Assembly (NCBI GenBank): GCA_002632355.1
Contig: NSJJ01000010.1
Span: forward strand, 62,001 to 126,000
Reading direction: 5' to 3'
Length of the DNA: 64,000 bases
Source: Sulfuricella denitrificans
GTDB taxonomy: Bacteria > Pseudomonadota > Gammaproteobacteria > Burkholderiales > Sulfuricellaceae
In this document: positions 11,096 to 19,086 of the stretch, piece after piece
Position numbering within the stretch: the first letter of the stretch is position 1
Layout of the letters: each line of letters starts with the position of its first letter
The notes under the pieces: generated by a model
The model's database searches: none
The model's input: the letters and a program-made list of their open reading frames with translations, nothing else
Told to the model about the DNA's origin: nothing
Made by a program: the position numbers and the translations under genes

Positions 11096-12037
11096 ATGCT
11101 GGAATTTTTCAACATAAAACGCGACATCCCGTTCATGAGTTATGCCCGGGTAACAACGCTGATCTCTCTGGTGACTTTCATTCTCGCCGTGGCTGCGCTC
11201 GGTTTCAAAGGTCTCAACCTGGGCGTCGACTTCACTGGCGGTACAGTAATGGAAATTACCTATCCTCATCCGGCAGAAGTCCCAAAAATCCGCGACACGC
11301 TTACCAAAATCGGCCTGCACGACGCAGCAGTGCAGACTTTCGGCACTTCGCACGACATCCTGATCCGCTTGCCAGTCAAGCCTGAAATCAGTAGCGCCAA
11401 ACTTTCAGAACAGGTATTCCAGGCTCTGTCAGCGGCTGACGCCAGTGCAAAATTGCAGCGCGTCGAGTTTGTCGGCCCGCAGGTGGGCAAGGAACTTTAT
11501 GAAAACGGCGCCCTGGCCATGCTGGTGGTATCCTTCGGCATCATGGCCTACCTTGCCATGCGCTTCGAGTGGCGCTTCGCCGTGGCAGCCATTATCGCCA
11601 ACATGCACGACATCGTGATCATCCTGGGCTGCTTCGCCTTCTTCCAGTGGGAATTTTCCCTCACCGTGCTGGCCGGCGTACTCGCCATTCTGGGCTACTC
11701 TGTCAACGAATCAGTCGTGGTATTCGACCGGATCCGCGAGAATTTCCGCAAGATGCGCAAGGCCAGCGTACCGGAAGTGATCGACAATGCCATTACCCGC
11801 ACCATGTCGCGCACCATCATTACCCATTCCATGACCCAACTGATGGTGCTGGCCATGTTGTTCCTGGGTGGCGAGGCGCTTCATTACTTTGCCCTGGCAC
11901 TGACCATCGGCATCGTATTCGGGATCTACTCTTCGGTGCTGGTCGCCAGCCCGATCGTGCTGTGGCTGGGCGTTTCGCGCGAGCAGTTCATCAAGCCGGA
12001 AAAGAAGGAAGGCGAAGAAGCCGAAGTGCTGCCCTAG
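11096..12037 (+). CDS. secF: Protein-export membrane protein SecF
   Basis: 313 aa. It shows the SecF pattern of a first helix (about residues 19-37), a short periplasmic domain introduced by LNLGVDFTGGTVMEI, and five C-terminal helices containing LGYSVNESVVVFDRIREN and the TRTMSRTIITHSMTQL block. Partner of SecD encoded 88 bp upstream. The C-terminal tail is acidic (KKEGEEAEVLP). Confidence 0.97.
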   Translation: MLEFFNIKRDIPFMSYARVTTLISLVTFILAVAALGFKGLNLGVDFTGGTVMEITYPHPAEVPKIRDTLTKIGLHDAAVQTFGTSHDILIRLPVKPEISSAKLSEQVFQALSAADASAKLQRVEFVGPQVGKELYENGALAMLVVSFGIMAYLAMRFEWRFAVAAIIANMHDIVIILGCFAFFQWEFSLTVLAGVLAILGYSVNESVVVFDRIRENFRKMRKASVPEVIDNAITRTMSRTIITHSMTQLMVLAMLFLGGEALHYFALALTIGIVFGIYSSVLVASPIVLWLGVSREQFIKPEKKEGEEAEVLP

Positions 12038-12046
12038 CCGCAACGC

Positions 12047-12682
12047 GTGGACCTGCTTCTCTCTTTTGTGGATCTTGTCCTGCACCTGGACAGGCATCTG
12101 CCATTATTGATCCAGCAATATGGCACATGGATTTACCTGGCTCTGTTTCTGGTGATCTTTTGCGAAACCGGGCTGGTGGTGACCCCTTTCCTTCCCGGCG
12201 ATTCGCTGCTCTTCATTGCTGGCGCTGTTGCCGCCACCGGCGCGATGGCACCGGAAATCCTGATCGTGCTGCTGATATCGGCTTCGTTCCTCGGTGACAA
12301 TACCAACTACTGGATCGGCCGCCTTGCCGGGCCGAGAATTTTCAGAAGCAACACCTCACGCCTGCTCAATCGCGATTACCTGGAAAAGACCCACCAGTTT
12401 TATCAAAAACATGGCGGCAAGGCCATCATCCTGGCAAGATTCTTCCCCATCATCCGAACATTCGCGCCCTTCGTCGCCGGCATGGGCAGTATGGATTACC
12501 GGCGTTTCGTCGTGTTCAGTTTCGGTGGCAGTAGCGCATGGGTCGGTTCATTCATACTCGGCGGCTACTTTTTTGGCAACATCCCCTTCATCAAGCAGAA
12601 CCTGACTCTGGTCATGCTCGTGATCATTTTCATATCCATCCTGCCGGGCATCATCGGCTACCTGCGACACCGTTTTCAATAA
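12047..12682 (+). CDS. DedA-family inner-membrane protein
   Basis: 211 aa from GTG 12047, nine bases after the secF stop. It has the DedA/VTT-fold signatures: FCETGLVVTPFLPGDSLLF (re-entrant loop with acidic and Pro residues), GDNTNYWIGR, KHGGKAIILARFFPIIRTFAPFVAGMG with the conserved arginines, and several membrane helices. DedA proteins take part in lipid carrier recycling and membrane homeostasis. The tight spacing suggests it is the last gene of the queA-secF operon. Confidence 0.93.
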   Translation: MDLLLSFVDLVLHLDRHLPLLIQQYGTWIYLALFLVIFCETGLVVTPFLPGDSLLFIAGAVAATGAMAPEILIVLLISASFLGDNTNYWIGRLAGPRIFRSNTSRLLNRDYLEKTHQFYQKHGGKAIILARFFPIIRTFAPFVAGMGSMDYRRFVVFSFGGSSAWVGSFILGGYFFGNIPFIKQNLTLVMLVIIFISILPGIIGYLRHRFQ

Positions 12683-12820
12683 ATTGAGCGTTCTGGATAG
12701 AGCGTGACAAATTGCGTCCGGCAGAAACCGGAACCAGTTCAATTCTGGGGAAGAAAATGCGCGGGATGTGATACGGGAGAAACTGAAACGGGACAGGAAT
12801 GGACTTCCTGTCCGGGGGTA

Positions 12821-13027
12821 TCAAGCGGTGGTATTGACGTTCTGGCCCAGATTGGACGGCAGATTTGCAGTTGTCTTTTCTGGTTTTGGAATGGCGTTGA
12901 TCAGTTGCACGGCATTCTGTGCCTCAACCTCCATCGCCTTTTTCAGCACGGAAACCCCGACATCATTGCCAGTGACCTGACCGGTCGCCGAAGCCAGTGC
13001 CGTACTCGCGTTCATGCTTACATTCAT
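12821..13027 (-). CDS. YjfB-like putative motility protein
   Basis: 68 aa. The sequence MNVSMNASTALASATG, then VSVLKKAMEVEAQNAVQLI and a Pro/Asn-rich tail (NLPSNLGQNVNTTA) matches the layout of the small YjfB putative motility family (short helix, VLKKA/LQ block, NPPNLGxxID-type end). A strong GGAGG lies 7 nt before the ATG. Residue 10-40 is probably an amphipathic helix. No flagellar genes are in the window, so the motility link rests on family naming only. Confidence 0.75.
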   Translation of the reverse strand: MNVSMNASTALASATGQVTGNDVGVSVLKKAMEVEAQNAVQLINAIPKPEKTTANLPSNLGQNVNTTA

Positions 13028-13121
13028 AATAACCTCCGCCTTTCTGATTTCTGCGTTCAGTATACGCCCACTTTTTACCGCAAAGCAAACCGCGCGCTTG
13101 ATTTGGGATAAGATTTAACCC

Positions 13122-14069
13122 ATGACGCTTACCGAACTGCGCTATATCGTTTCCCTCGCCAGCACGCGCCACTTTGGACGTGCAGCCGAAGCCTGCTTTG
13201 TCAGCCAGCCCACGCTGAGTGTGGCGATTCGCAAGCTGGAGGACGAACTCGGCATCACGCTATTCGAACGCGGGACGAGTGAAATCACCATAACGCCCAT
13301 CGGCGAGCAAGTGGTGGAGCAGGCACAACGGGTGCTGGAAGAAGCCACTGCCATCAAGACCATTGCACAGCAGGGGCAGGATCAGCTGGTTGGCCCGCTG
13401 CGCCTCGGCGCGATCTACACCATCGCCCCCTACCTGCTGCCGCAACTGATTCCCGACCTTCATCAGATCGCACCGCAGATGCCGCTGCATATCGAAGAAA
13501 ATTTCACCGCCCGCCTCAGCGAACGCCTGAAACAGGGTGATCTGGACGTCATCATTATCGCCCTGCCGTTCGATGACCCCGGCTTCGTCACCCAGGCGCT
13601 CTACGACGAAGCTTTCCAGGTGGCCTTGCCGTCCGGCCACTCGTGGTGCCTGAGAAAGACTATCAGCAGCACTGAACTGGAGCATGAAAGCCTGCTGCTG
13701 CTGGGCCAGGGGCATTGCTTTCGCGACCAGATATTGCAGGCCTGCCCTGCGCTCAACCGCTCCAGCGCCGCACCCGGAAGCATCCAGAAGACCCTCGAAG
13801 GCAGTTCGCTCGAAACCATCCGCCACATGGTCGCCAGCGGCGCCGGCATCACGGTGCTTCCCTGCAGCGCGATCGGCACGGCAACGAGTGAAAACAGCCT
13901 GCTGGCCTTCCGCCCGTTCAGCGACCCCGTTCCCAGCCGACGGGTTGCCCTGGCATGGCGCAAGCGTTACCCTCGCCCAGAAGCCATCGCCGCCGTGTAC
14001 CGGGCGGTCATGACTTCGGGCCTGCCTTGCGTCACCAGACTGGACCTGCCGCCGCAAGAAAATAGATAG
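13122..14069 (+). CDS. oxyR: Peroxide-sensing LysR-type regulator OxyR
   Basis: 315 aa. The N-terminal winged helix (residues 1-60, RHFGRAAEACFVSQPTLSVAI) is typical LysR. The decisive feature is the redox pair: counting from the start, Cys199 lies in GHCFRDQ and Cys208 in LQACP, exactly the positions that form the disulfide in E. coli OxyR. It should therefore sense H2O2 directly and activate antioxidant genes. The rubrerythrin, rubredoxin, oxidoreductase and sodB genes downstream on the same strand are plausible targets. Confidence 0.95.
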   Translation: MTLTELRYIVSLASTRHFGRAAEACFVSQPTLSVAIRKLEDELGITLFERGTSEITITPIGEQVVEQAQRVLEEATAIKTIAQQGQDQLVGPLRLGAIYTIAPYLLPQLIPDLHQIAPQMPLHIEENFTARLSERLKQGDLDVIIIALPFDDPGFVTQALYDEAFQVALPSGHSWCLRKTISSTELEHESLLLLGQGHCFRDQILQACPALNRSSAAPGSIQKTLEGSSLETIRHMVASGAGITVLPCSAIGTATSENSLLAFRPFSDPVPSRRVALAWRKRYPRPEAIAAVYRAVMTSGLPCVTRLDLPPQENR

Positions 14070-14174
14070 TCAATGGCTATCGTTGTAATAATAACAATCA
14101 ATTAGACCAATCATATTCGCTTCTCTAAGATGGGAACCGTGGATTGCACCACATCACATCGAAAGGAGATGAAC

Positions 14175-14642
14175 ATGACACGATCTGTTACCGTAAAAAA
14201 CATCGAATCCGCCTTCGCCGGCGAATCCATGGCCCATATCAAATACATGTACTTCGCAAAGCTCTGCCGCGCCCAGGGCGACGAAGCGACCGCCAGGGTC
14301 TTCGAGGAAACCGCCGCTCAGGAAGTGCAGCATGCCTTCGGCCACCTCGACCTGCTCTACCCCGGTAGCGAAATGAATCCGGCGCGTTGCCTGGAGATGG
14401 CGATTGCGGGCGAGACCTACGAGTACACCGAAATGTACCCGGCCTTCCTGCATACCGCGATAGAAGAAAAAAACCACGCGGCGGCTGGCGAGATCAGCGA
14501 GCAGATCGAGGAATCGAAGGAACATGCTGAACGCTTTCAGGCCACACTGGCAAAAGCCGCAAAGCGCTTCGCCGCGCTGGCACGGGTGGAAGAGCGTCAT
14601 GCCAACCACTATCGTGACACGCTGGCTCGCGTAAAATCCTGA
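14175..14642 (+). CDS. Rubrerythrin (erythrin-only, no rubredoxin domain)
   Basis: 155 aa. A four-helix ferritin-like diiron protein with the expected ligands: E in FAGESMAHIKY, EETAAQEVQHA (ExxH), EYTEMYP, EEKNHA and EERHANHY. Rubrerythrins reduce H2O2 to water. The C-terminal rubredoxin domain of the classical protein is missing; instead a free rubredoxin is encoded 90 bp downstream, so electrons would come from that partner. AAAGGAG at 14162-14168 fits ATG 14175 better than ATG 14169. Confidence 0.92.
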   Translation: MTRSVTVKNIESAFAGESMAHIKYMYFAKLCRAQGDEATARVFEETAAQEVQHAFGHLDLLYPGSEMNPARCLEMAIAGETYEYTEMYPAFLHTAIEEKNHAAAGEISEQIEESKEHAERFQATLAKAAKRFAALARVEERHANHYRDTLARVKS

Positions 14643-14732
14643 TTTTTGTCAGTGAATGGCTTGCAAACCTGACCGGTGACCTTAAATCAAGGGTTCTGAA
14701 TTTATCCAATGAATATGATCAAGGAGCAAAAC

Positions 14733-14900
14733 ATGAAGAAATTTCAATGTGTAGTTTGTGGCTGGATTTACGACGAAGCGGCTGGTGCGCCGGAAGAAGG
14801 CATTGTCGCCGGCACACGCTGGGAAGACGTGCCGGATAGCTGGGCATGCCCGGATTGCGGCGTAGGCAAGGCCGATTTTGAAATGGTTCAGATCGCGTAA
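14733..14900 (+). CDS. Rubredoxin
   Basis: 55 aa with the one-iron site CVVCGWIYD near the N-terminus and CPDCGVGKADFE near the C-terminus. This is the normal rubredoxin size. AAGGAG precedes the ATG at 14733. It sits between rubrerythrin and a rubredoxin reductase, so it is the electron carrier of a three-gene peroxide reductase chain. Confidence 0.97.
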   Translation: MKKFQCVVCGWIYDEAAGAPEEGIVAGTRWEDVPDSWACPDCGVGKADFEMVQIA

Positions 14901-14905
14901 ACAGC

Positions 14906-14930
14906 AACGGGGGAGACCCTCTCCCCCGTT
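14906..14930 (+). other. Perfect GC-rich hairpin between rubredoxin and its reductase
   Basis: AACGGGGGAG at 14906-14915 and CTCCCCCGTT at 14921-14930 are exact inverted repeats. With one more A-T pair the loop is only CCC. No T-run follows. It lies 5 nt after the rubredoxin stop and 16 nt before the reductase start. It more likely protects the upstream mRNA end or sets a rubredoxin excess than terminates transcription fully. Confidence 0.6.
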
Positions 14931-14945
14931 AATCAGGAGAACGCC

Positions 14946-16085
14946 ATGTCACCCCTCATCATTATCGGCAGCGGCCTGGCCGGCTTCACGCTGGCGCGGG
15001 AATGGCGCAAGCTGGACAGCGCAACGCCACTGCACATCTTCACTGCTGACGACGGCGGATTCTATTCCAAACCCATGCTCTCGAATGCCATGGCTGGCGG
15101 CAAGACAGCCGCACAACTGGCGACCAAAACTGCAGCGCAGATGGCGCAGGAACTGAATGCCGAAATCCACGCCCATACCCTGATCAGCGCCATCCACCCC
15201 GAACGTCGCAGCATTACTGAGAATGGCAAGGAAATCGCTTACTCCCGTCTGGTGCTGGCCAAGGGCGCCGATCCGATCCGCCTTCCGCTGCAGGGTAGTG
15301 GCGCAGACGCCATATTGTCGGTCAACAACCTGGACGATTACACCCGTTTCCGTGCTGCACTGGAAGGCAAGAAACGGGTGGCCATCCTTGGCGGCGGGCT
15401 GATCGGCTGCGAATTTGCCAACGACCTGCTGGCGGGCGGCTTCAGCGTCGACGTCATTGACCCAGGAACGAGGCCCCTGGCCGCTCTGCTGCCGGCGGAA
15501 GCCAGCCTGAAACTGCAGGAAGCGCTGGGCAGGCAGGGGGTGAACTGGCACTTCGGCGTCAAGGCGGAAGCTGTCGAGCGTAGCGGCAATGCCCTGCAGC
15601 TCAGGCTTTCGGATGGCTCAGCGCTGGAGGCGGACGTCGTCCTGTCCGCCATCGGCCTGCGTTCGCGTACCACCCTCGCAGCCGCGGCAGGCATCCAGGT
15701 CAACCGCGGCATTGTGGTCGACAACCGGCTCCAGACCAGCGCTCCGGACATCTACGCCATTGGCGACTGCGCCGAAGCGCAAGGCAAGGTCCTGCCCTAT
15801 GTCATGCCGCTGATGCAGCAGGCGCGCACGCTGGCGAAAGTGCTTGCCGGCAGCGAAGCCGAATTAAGCTACCCGGTAATGCCGGTAGTCATCAAGACGC
15901 CGGCCTGCCCGATTACAGTCTGCCCTCCTGCCCTGGGTGTGGAAGGCCAGTGGAAAGTGGAATCTACGCCGGCAGGCGTGCGCGCGCTGTTCATCGACAG
16001 CGCCGAACGGCTGCACGGTTTCGCCCTCAGCGAAAAGGCCACAGCAGAAAAGAACAGTCTGGCGCAACAACTGATTCCGTCCTGA
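14946..16085 (+). CDS. FAD-dependent NAD(P)H:rubredoxin reductase
   Basis: 379 aa. A two-dinucleotide-domain flavoprotein: N-terminal FAD motif IIIGSGLAGFTLA (residues 4-17), central NAD(P)H motif VAILGGGLIGCEFA (about 138-151), and the C-terminal FAD-contact block IYAIGDCAEAQG. Length and layout match rubredoxin reductase/NorW. It would reduce the adjacent rubredoxin and so feed rubrerythrin. AGGAG precedes the ATG by 5-6 nt. Confidence 0.9.
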   Translation: MSPLIIIGSGLAGFTLAREWRKLDSATPLHIFTADDGGFYSKPMLSNAMAGGKTAAQLATKTAAQMAQELNAEIHAHTLISAIHPERRSITENGKEIAYSRLVLAKGADPIRLPLQGSGADAILSVNNLDDYTRFRAALEGKKRVAILGGGLIGCEFANDLLAGGFSVDVIDPGTRPLAALLPAEASLKLQEALGRQGVNWHFGVKAEAVERSGNALQLRLSDGSALEADVVLSAIGLRSRTTLAAAAGIQVNRGIVVDNRLQTSAPDIYAIGDCAEAQGKVLPYVMPLMQQARTLAKVLAGSEAELSYPVMPVVIKTPACPITVCPPALGVEGQWKVESTPAGVRALFIDSAERLHGFALSEKATAEKNSLAQQLIPS

Positions 16086-16274
16086 GACAGACTTAACGGC
16101 CTATTGCATATTAGGCCAGCGATGACATCGCTATAAATTTCGTTGCCATGAACACGGGTATTCCCGAACCAATTGCGGTAGCAAGTTGTCATAGCGGATG
16201 TGGAGGCGGGCTCGACAAACCCGCGTCCCCAACGAGCGCTCTCAAGAATAATCAACTCAGATGGAGACTTAATC

Positions 16275-16721
16275 ATGTTCAAGCGTACTTTAATTTCTGC
16301 TGCCATTCTGACTCTGTGTACAGCTGCTAACGTGTCCGGGGCTGCGGAAGCACAGGCTCAAACACCGGCTGCCGCCAGCGAACAGGTTTATGGCAGCCAG
16401 TTAATGACACAGCAGGAACGTATCGAGTACCGCAACAAAATGCGAACAGCCAAGACCACTGAAGAACGCACGCAAATCCGTGCCGAACATCATGCGCGCA
16501 TGCAGGAACGCGCCAAGGAAAAAGGCGTCACCCTTCCCGACATGCCACCTCAGGCCGGTGCCAGAAGGGGCATGGGGCCTGGTGGTGGCATGGGGCCTGG
16601 CGGTGGCATGGGGCCTGGCGGTGGCATGGGACCTGGCGGTGGCATGGGACCTGGCGGTGGCATGGCGCCGGGCGGTGGCATGGCGCCGGGCGGTGGCATG
16701 GCGCCTGGAGACAACAAGTAG
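16275..16721 (+). CDS. Exported protein with C-terminal GMGPGG hexapeptide repeats
   Basis: 148 aa. A signal peptide (MFKRTLISAAILTLCTAANVSGA) leads to a charged helical middle section (MTQQERIEYRNKMRTAKT, then RTQIRAEHHARMQERAKE) resembling small periplasmic metal or stress proteins. The C-terminal third consists of eight hexapeptide repeats, five GMGPGG and three GMAPGG/GMAPGD, rich in Gly and Met. Methionine-rich exported tails can bind copper, but that is inference. ATG 16275 follows GGAG. Confidence 0.8.
   Translation: MFKRTLISAAILTLCTAANVSGAAEAQAQTPAAASEQVYGSQLMTQQERIEYRNKMRTAKTTEERTQIRAEHHARMQERAKEKGVTLPDMPPQAGARRGMGPGGGMGPGGGMGPGGGMGPGGGMGPGGGMAPGGGMAPGGGMAPGDNK
16569..16715 (+). repeat. 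Eight 18-bp tandem repeats inside the exported protein gene
   Basis: Eight in-frame copies of an 18-bp unit (GGCATGGGGCCTGGTGGT and variants). Near-identity of the third to fifth copies at the DNA level implies recent expansion by slippage. Copy number likely varies between strains. Confidence 0.85.
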
Positions 16722-16756
16722 CCGCGTTCAGAACGCCCTCCTTACCCCCTCATCTT

Positions 16757-16780
16757 CCCCGCTTCATGCGGGGATTTTAT
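16757..16780 (+). terminator. Rho-independent terminator
   Basis: CCCCGC (16757-16762), loop TTCAT, GCGGGG (16768-16773), then ATTTTATT. It lies 36 nt after the stop of the exported repeat protein. Confidence 0.75.
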
Positions 16781-16938
16781 TGTCTGCACCATGACGAAGC
16801 ACAGCCATGAAGGTTTGCACCACACTCAGGCAAAATACCTCAGTAAAAATCATAGGTTATTGATTAATAAAGGTGGAATTGCTGGCACAAGGCTTGCTGC
16901 AAAACACATGATCAAAACGTCATATTAAGGAAAACGGC

Positions 16939-17913
16939 ATGAGCACCGCGGCAATTATCAGGACCCTTGGGCGAAGTCAGGACAGCCTTTCTGAAGCGGA
17001 TGCCTATCAGCTTTTTTCCGCCATGCTCGATGAAGGGCTCCCAGATCTCGAACTCGGCGCCCTGCTTTATGCCCTGCGAACCAAGGGCGAAAGCCTGGAC
17101 GAACTGCTGGGGTTCAAACGCGCAGTTTCAGAACGGATCTATCGCCTGCAGCCACCTTCAGGTGGAATTCTGCCCGTGATCATTCCGGCGTATGGCGGCA
17201 AGCTGGATAGCGTCAACCTGTTGCCCCTGCTGGCGCTTTTGCTGCAGCGTTTCGGTATTCCCGTGCTGATGCACGGCTCGCTCGACAGCCATGATGGCGT
17301 GGCAGCCGCCTATGTGCTGCGCGAGCTGGGAACCCTGCCCAGCACCAGTTGCGTGCAGGCGCAACAGGCACTCGACCAGCAGGGCATGGCATTTCTTCCC
17401 ACCGCCGCACTCTGCCCGGGACTCGCCACTCTGCTCAGCCTGCGCAGCCGCCTGGGTTTGCGCAACAGTGCCCATCTCATGGCAAAAGTACTGGAACCTT
17501 TTGCCGGAGCAGGTCTGCATCTGGTCAGCGCCAGCCAGCCAGAATGCCTGAATCGACTGCGCCAGTTCCTGCATATAACGGAAGCCAATGCCCTGTTGCT
17601 GCAAAGCAGCGATGGCGATCCTTATGCGAATCCCGCCCAGCGGCCGCAACTGGAATACATTCGCAATGGCGACAGCGAGATTCTTTTCGAAGCGGAACGC
17701 GGCACGGCCCGGACCATTCCAAACCGGCCAAATACAGCCAGCGCAGCCGAAATGGCATTCTGGACCACCCAGGTGCTGGCAGGTGAAATTCCCATCCCGC
17801 TGCCACTGGTCAACCAGCTTGCATGCTGTCTTTATGCCAGTGGATACACGCAGGACATGAACCAGGCAAAAGCCATCGCAGCCGTTCAGGCCGGTGGGCT
17901 TGCTGCAGCATAA
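16939..17913 (+). CDS. ybiB: YbiB/TrpD2, anthranilate phosphoribosyltransferase-like protein
   Basis: 324 aa with the glycosyltransferase family 3 fold: an N-terminal helical domain (LSEADAYQLFSAMLDEGLPDLELGALLYALRTKGES) and an alpha/beta domain (YGGKLDSVNLLPLLALLL, GIPVLMHG). The TrpD catalytic GTGGD-type motif is replaced by AYGGKLD, as in TrpD2/YbiB proteins, which bind nucleic acid rather than make tryptophan. E. coli YbiB is LexA-regulated; no SOS box was identified here. AAGGA precedes the ATG. Confidence 0.88.
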   Translation: MSTAAIIRTLGRSQDSLSEADAYQLFSAMLDEGLPDLELGALLYALRTKGESLDELLGFKRAVSERIYRLQPPSGGILPVIIPAYGGKLDSVNLLPLLALLLQRFGIPVLMHGSLDSHDGVAAAYVLRELGTLPSTSCVQAQQALDQQGMAFLPTAALCPGLATLLSLRSRLGLRNSAHLMAKVLEPFAGAGLHLVSASQPECLNRLRQFLHITEANALLLQSSDGDPYANPAQRPQLEYIRNGDSEILFEAERGTARTIPNRPNTASAAEMAFWTTQVLAGEIPIPLPLVNQLACCLYASGYTQDMNQAKAIAAVQAGGLAAA

Positions 17914-18018
17914 CCCACCCGATCCATGATCACCGCATAAAGGCGATAGATTTACTCAACTATTGCCGAGAGAAGGGTTTTTAGGTAAACTCATTCTAAA
18001 TCAGAATTAACTCTGAAC

Positions 18019-18050
18019 AGGCAAGGCGCTTTCAACCTTGCCTGATTTAT
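18019..18050 (+). terminator. Hairpin with trailing T/A-rich tract between ybiB and sodB
   Basis: AGGCAAGG (18019-18026) and CCTTGCCT (18036-18043) form an 8-bp stem with a 9-nt loop, followed by GATTTATTT. It may end the ybiB transcript or form part of the sodB 5' leader; the imperfect T tract leaves this open. Confidence 0.45.
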
Positions 18051-18075
18051 TTAAAACCCTCTCCAAGGAGTCATT

Positions 18076-18660
18076 ATGGAACATCAACTGCCCGCCCTGC
18101 CCTATGCCATGGACGCCCTGCAACCGCACATGTCCAAGGAAACCTTCGAATACCACTATGCCAAGCACCATCAAGCCTACGTTACCAATCTGAACAACCT
18201 GATCAAGGGCACCGAGTACGAAAACCTGGACCTGGAAGCCATCATCAAGAAGGCCCCGGCTGGCGGCGTCTATAACAACTCCGCACAGGTATGGAACCAC
18301 ACCTTCTTCTGGAACTGCATGAAGCCTAACGGCGGCGGCGAACCGACCGGCGCGCTGGCCGATGCCATCAAGGCAAAGTGGGGTTCCGTGGACGAATTCA
18401 GGAAAGCCTTCCAGACCTCCGCCGTGGGCAACTTCGGTTCCGGCTGGACCTGGCTGGTGAAAAAGGCTGACGGCTCCGTGGACATCGTCAACATGGGCGC
18501 TGCCGGAACCCCATTGACCACCGCCGACAAGGCGCTGCTGTGCGTCGACGTCTGGGAACACGCCTACTACATCGATTACCGCAACCTGCGTCCCAAGTTT
18601 GTCGAGACTTTCCTGACCAGCCTGGTCAACTGGGATTTCGTGGCAAAGAATTTTGCATAA
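18076..18660 (+). CDS. sodB: Superoxide dismutase, Fe type
   Basis: 194 aa, the usual size. Metal ligands are visible in HYAKHH (first His), NHTFFWN (second His) and DVWEHAYY (Asp and third His). The GSGWTWLV block and the context around QVWNH favour the iron form, although Fe/Mn specificity is not certain from sequence. AAGGAG lies 8 nt before the ATG. It is the last clear chromosomal gene before the ICE. Confidence 0.95.
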   Translation: MEHQLPALPYAMDALQPHMSKETFEYHYAKHHQAYVTNLNNLIKGTEYENLDLEAIIKKAPAGGVYNNSAQVWNHTFFWNCMKPNGGGEPTGALADAIKAKWGSVDEFRKAFQTSAVGNFGSGWTWLVKKADGSVDIVNMGAAGTPLTTADKALLCVDVWEHAYYIDYRNLRPKFVETFLTSLVNWDFVAKNFA

Positions 18661-18880
18661 ACCCAGATAATTCATCTGGACACGAGATGATGGCGAGGCG
18701 GTTTGCGAGACAGTTTTTGGGCTTGAGAGAAGTCCATGGCTATTCCATGGACGACGAGCAAGCACGAAAAATGACCGCAAATCCGTCCGCCAGCACTCGT
18801 GTAGGCTCGCAGAGCCGCCTAATGGATTATTTGCGTTAAATATTATTAGTTTGTTTGACGGGAAGACATTCTCGACTCTC
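18661..18880. other. Intergenic region after sodB with a weak 50-codon frame
   Basis: The region between sodB and the terminator at 18881 has a 50-codon frame from ATG 18687 to 18839 (MMARRFARQFLGLREVHGYS..., basic) with no good ribosome site and no recognised family. It may be a gene remnant or non-coding. Nothing else was identified. Confidence 0.3.
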
Positions 18881-18909
18881 AAAGGCGCTCGGACTGAGCG
18901 CCTTTTTTT
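18881..18909 (+). terminator. Strong rho-independent terminator at the chromosome/ICE border
   Basis: AAAGGCGCTC (18881-18890), 5-nt loop GGACT, GAGCGCC (18896-18902), then seven T. It probably ends the sodB transcript. Its T tract is also the best candidate for the ICE attachment site. Confidence 0.85.
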
Positions 18910-18911
18910 AT
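18904..18911. other. Candidate ICE attachment core (attL)
   Basis: TTTTTTAT lies 175 bp upstream of the integrase start. Tn4371-family ICEs use a short T-rich core (TTTTTCAT in Tn4371, as I recall it, with variants). The position between the last housekeeping gene and int fits. The matching attR copy lies beyond the right edge, so this cannot be confirmed here. Confidence 0.3.
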
Positions 18912-19086
18912 TTCACCATGACTCCAGCTCGGCACTTCGCTGGACTACGCCAAGACTCGATACAGCAGGTTTATCAATAAGTTAGGCGAGTTCAACATAT
19001 GCCGGTGCTTTCTGAAACTTGACCCGACTTCCCCTCTGCTGGCCCCTAGAAGGCTCCTGGGAACCGGGTCTTTCCGAGGAGTCATC

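Noticed and set aside
16569-16715. CRISPR-like array
   Set aside because: The 18-bp units are contiguous and in frame within a coding region, with no spacers and no cas genes.
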